Positions 63,059-64,000 of a DNA stretch of 64,000 bases are shown piece by piece. Below the pieces are notes generated by a model that worked only from the letters and a program-made list of their open reading frames with translations, made no database searches and was not told the DNA's origin. The position numbers and the translations under genes were made by a program. The stretch is from Streptomyces ardesiacus (GTDB taxonomy: Bacteria > Actinomycetota > Actinomycetes > Streptomycetales > Streptomycetaceae), in contig NZ_BEWC01000003.1 of NCBI RefSeq assembly GCF_003112575.1, positions 124,001-188,000 on the forward strand. Reading direction: 5' to 3'. The stretch's first letter is position 1. Each line of letters begins with the position of its first letter.

Positions 63059-63391
63059 GTGCCGACGTACCAGTACCAGTGCACCGAGTGCGGCGAGGGC
63101 CTCGAGGCGGTGCAGAAGTTCACCGACGACGCCCTCACCGAGTGCCCGAACTGCCAGGGTCGCCTGAAGAAGGTGTTCTCGGCGGTCGGCATCGTCTTCA
63201 AGGGCTCCGGTTTCTACCGCAACGACAGCCGTGGCAGCTCGTCGAGCAGCTCGCCCGCGTCGTCGTCCTCGAAGGCGTCCTCTTCTTCGTCCTCCTCGGA
63301 CTCCGGCTCGTCGTCCTCGGGCTCCTCGTCCTCGGGCTCCGGCTCGTCGTCGGGCTCGGGCAGCTCCTCCGCGAGCACCAGCGCCGCGTAG
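63059..63391 (+). CDS. FmdB-family zinc-ribbon protein, Ruc-like redox-regulated chaperone candidate
   Basis: This 110-residue protein has an N-terminal zinc ribbon with C8-T-E-C11 and C29-P-N-C32. VFSAVGIVFKGSGFYRND follows, and then a disordered Ser/Gly tail of about 50 residues. This is the layout of M. tuberculosis Rv0991c (Ruc), a disordered zinc-binding chaperone activated by oxidation. A CIRCE element precedes it and AGGAGG gives a strong ribosome site for the GTG start. The nearby cyclo-ligase, galU, MoeA and RimJ genes are also Rv0991c neighbours in mycobacteria. The chaperone role here is inferred. Confidence 0.87.
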   Translation: MPTYQYQCTECGEGLEAVQKFTDDALTECPNCQGRLKKVFSAVGIVFKGSGFYRNDSRGSSSSSSPASSSSKASSSSSSSDSGSSSSGSSSSGSGSSSGSGSSSASTSAA

Positions 63392-63416
63392 GGCCCCTGC
63401 GGGCACCGCTTCTCAC

Positions 63417-63447
63417 GGGACCCTGTCGTCGTCCGACGGCGGGGTCC
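63417..63447 (+). terminator. Hairpin after the FmdB-type gene
   Basis: GGGACCC pairs with GGGTCCC across a 17-base loop, about 25 bp after the stop. It separates this gene from the MTA phosphorylase gene. Confidence 0.45.
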
Positions 63448-63479
63448 CCGGCGTTGCGCGGGGCGGCTAGGGTGCGGGC

Positions 63480-64000
63480 ATGGCAGACAACGCGAAGGCC
63501 GAGGACGGGCGGGCCGAGGGTGTGCGGGCCGAGATAGGTGTGATCGGGGGCTCCGGGTTCTACTCGTTCCTCGACGACGTGACCGAGGTCCGCGTGGACA
63601 CCCCCTACGGGCCGCCCAGCGACTCCCTCTTCCTCGGCGAGATCGCCGGCCGGCGGGTCGCCTTCCTCCCCCGCCACGGTCGCGGCCACCATCTGCCGCC
63701 GCATCGGATCAACTACCGCGCCAACCTGTGGGCGCTGCGCTCGGTCGGTGCCCGCCAGGTCTTCGGCCCGTGCGCGGTCGGCGGCCTGCGCCCCGAGTAC
63801 GGGCCCGGAACGCTGCTGGTGCCGGACCAGTTCGTCGACCGCACGAAGTCCCGCCCGTCGACCTACTTCGACGGGCTGCCGACGCCCGACGGCGCGGTGC
63901 CCAACGTGGTGCACGTGTCGCTGGCCGACCCCTACTGCCCCACCGGACGCGCCGCCGCGCTGAAGGCGGCCCGGGGACGGGACTGGGAGGCGGTGGACGG
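63480..64000 (+). CDS. mtnP: S-methyl-5'-thioadenosine phosphorylase, N-terminal part (runs off window)
   Basis: The frame is open from ATG 63480 to the window end, giving 173 residues. IGVIGGSGFYSF, FLPRHGRGHHLPPHRINYRANLWAL and GTLLVPDQFVDRT are typical of the MTA phosphorylase/PNP family, which cleaves methylthioadenosine with phosphate for methionine salvage. No ribosome site is seen. TAGGGT ends 6 bases before the ATG, so a leaderless message is likely. Confidence 0.9.
   Translation, partial: MADNAKAEDGRAEGVRAEIGVIGGSGFYSFLDDVTEVRVDTPYGPPSDSLFLGEIAGRRVAFLPRHGRGHHLPPHRINYRANLWALRSVGARQVFGPCAVGGLRPEYGPGTLLVPDQFVDRTKSRPSTYFDGLPTPDGAVPNVVHVSLADPYCPTGRAAALKAARGRDWEAVD

Overview
This window is from a Streptomyces chromosome. 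The signs are very high GC content, third-codon-position GC bias, purine-rich ribosome binding sites with many GTG starts, and families typical of the genus: an SsgA-like sporulation protein, a WhiJ-like XRE/DUF397/ATPase group, SepX, a Pmt protein mannosyltransferase and a tricorn-type protease. Gene order resembles the conserved core of the S. coelicolor/S. lividans group. I see no insertion sequence, prophage or CRISPR array; this is core chromosome with a few lineage-specific genes.

Layout. Bases 1-4.5 kb hold the end of a TetR regulator, a CoA transferase, the divergent tam/tamR pair, an orphan LuxR-type regulator and an acetyltransferase. Bases 4.5-11.1 kb hold a secreted hydrolase and the galactose block: galT-galE-galK on the minus strand, divergent from a sodium/sugar symporter with a small membrane partner. 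Bases 11.4-16.2 kb hold a response regulator with a degenerate receiver and two tandem membrane-anchored beta-propeller proteins. Bases 16.4-25.5 kb are housekeeping: an ABC-F ATPase, ispE, rsmA, tatD, a zinc-ribbon protein and rsmI on the minus strand, then pmt and an unknown gene on the plus strand. The rpfB gene expected between rsmA and tatD is absent. Bases 25.5-27.9 kb hold the WhiJ-type developmental group.

Bases 28.0-31.9 kb hold two tandem NTF2-type penicillin-binding proteins and ssgE. Bases 32.1-34.8 kb hold an ECF-type nickel importer (NikMN, NikQ, NikO) behind a good match to the Nur box. Bases 34.8-40.8 kb hold a serine hydrolase, a DUF1876 protein, an EamA permease, a YbaK deacylase, an MMPL exporter and its probable TetR regulator. 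Bases 41.0-44.7 kb hold a tricorn protease homologue and a small charged protein. Bases 44.8-49.0 kb hold an SDR/esterase/Baeyer-Villiger monooxygenase operon with a divergent MerR regulator, followed to 50.5 kb by exonuclease III, an acetyltransferase and tRNA-Ala(CGC).

Bases 50.5-56.8 kb hold the conserved actinobacterial galU / MoeA-like (Glp) / RimJ / SepX (GlpR) neighbourhood, here with moaC and mog inserted, plus 5-formyltetrahydrofolate cyclo-ligase. The window ends with a penicillin-acylase-family Ntn hydrolase, a K+(Na+)/H+ antiporter, an MFS permease, an FmdB-type zinc-ribbon protein preceded by a CIRCE (HrcA) operator, and the start of an MTA phosphorylase.

The most notable observations are the CIRCE element in front of the FmdB/Ruc-like protein, the Nur-box-controlled nickel importer, the Glp/SepX division neighbourhood, the missing rpfB, a probable CTG start codon in the RimJ-like gene, and several unassigned palindromic operators.
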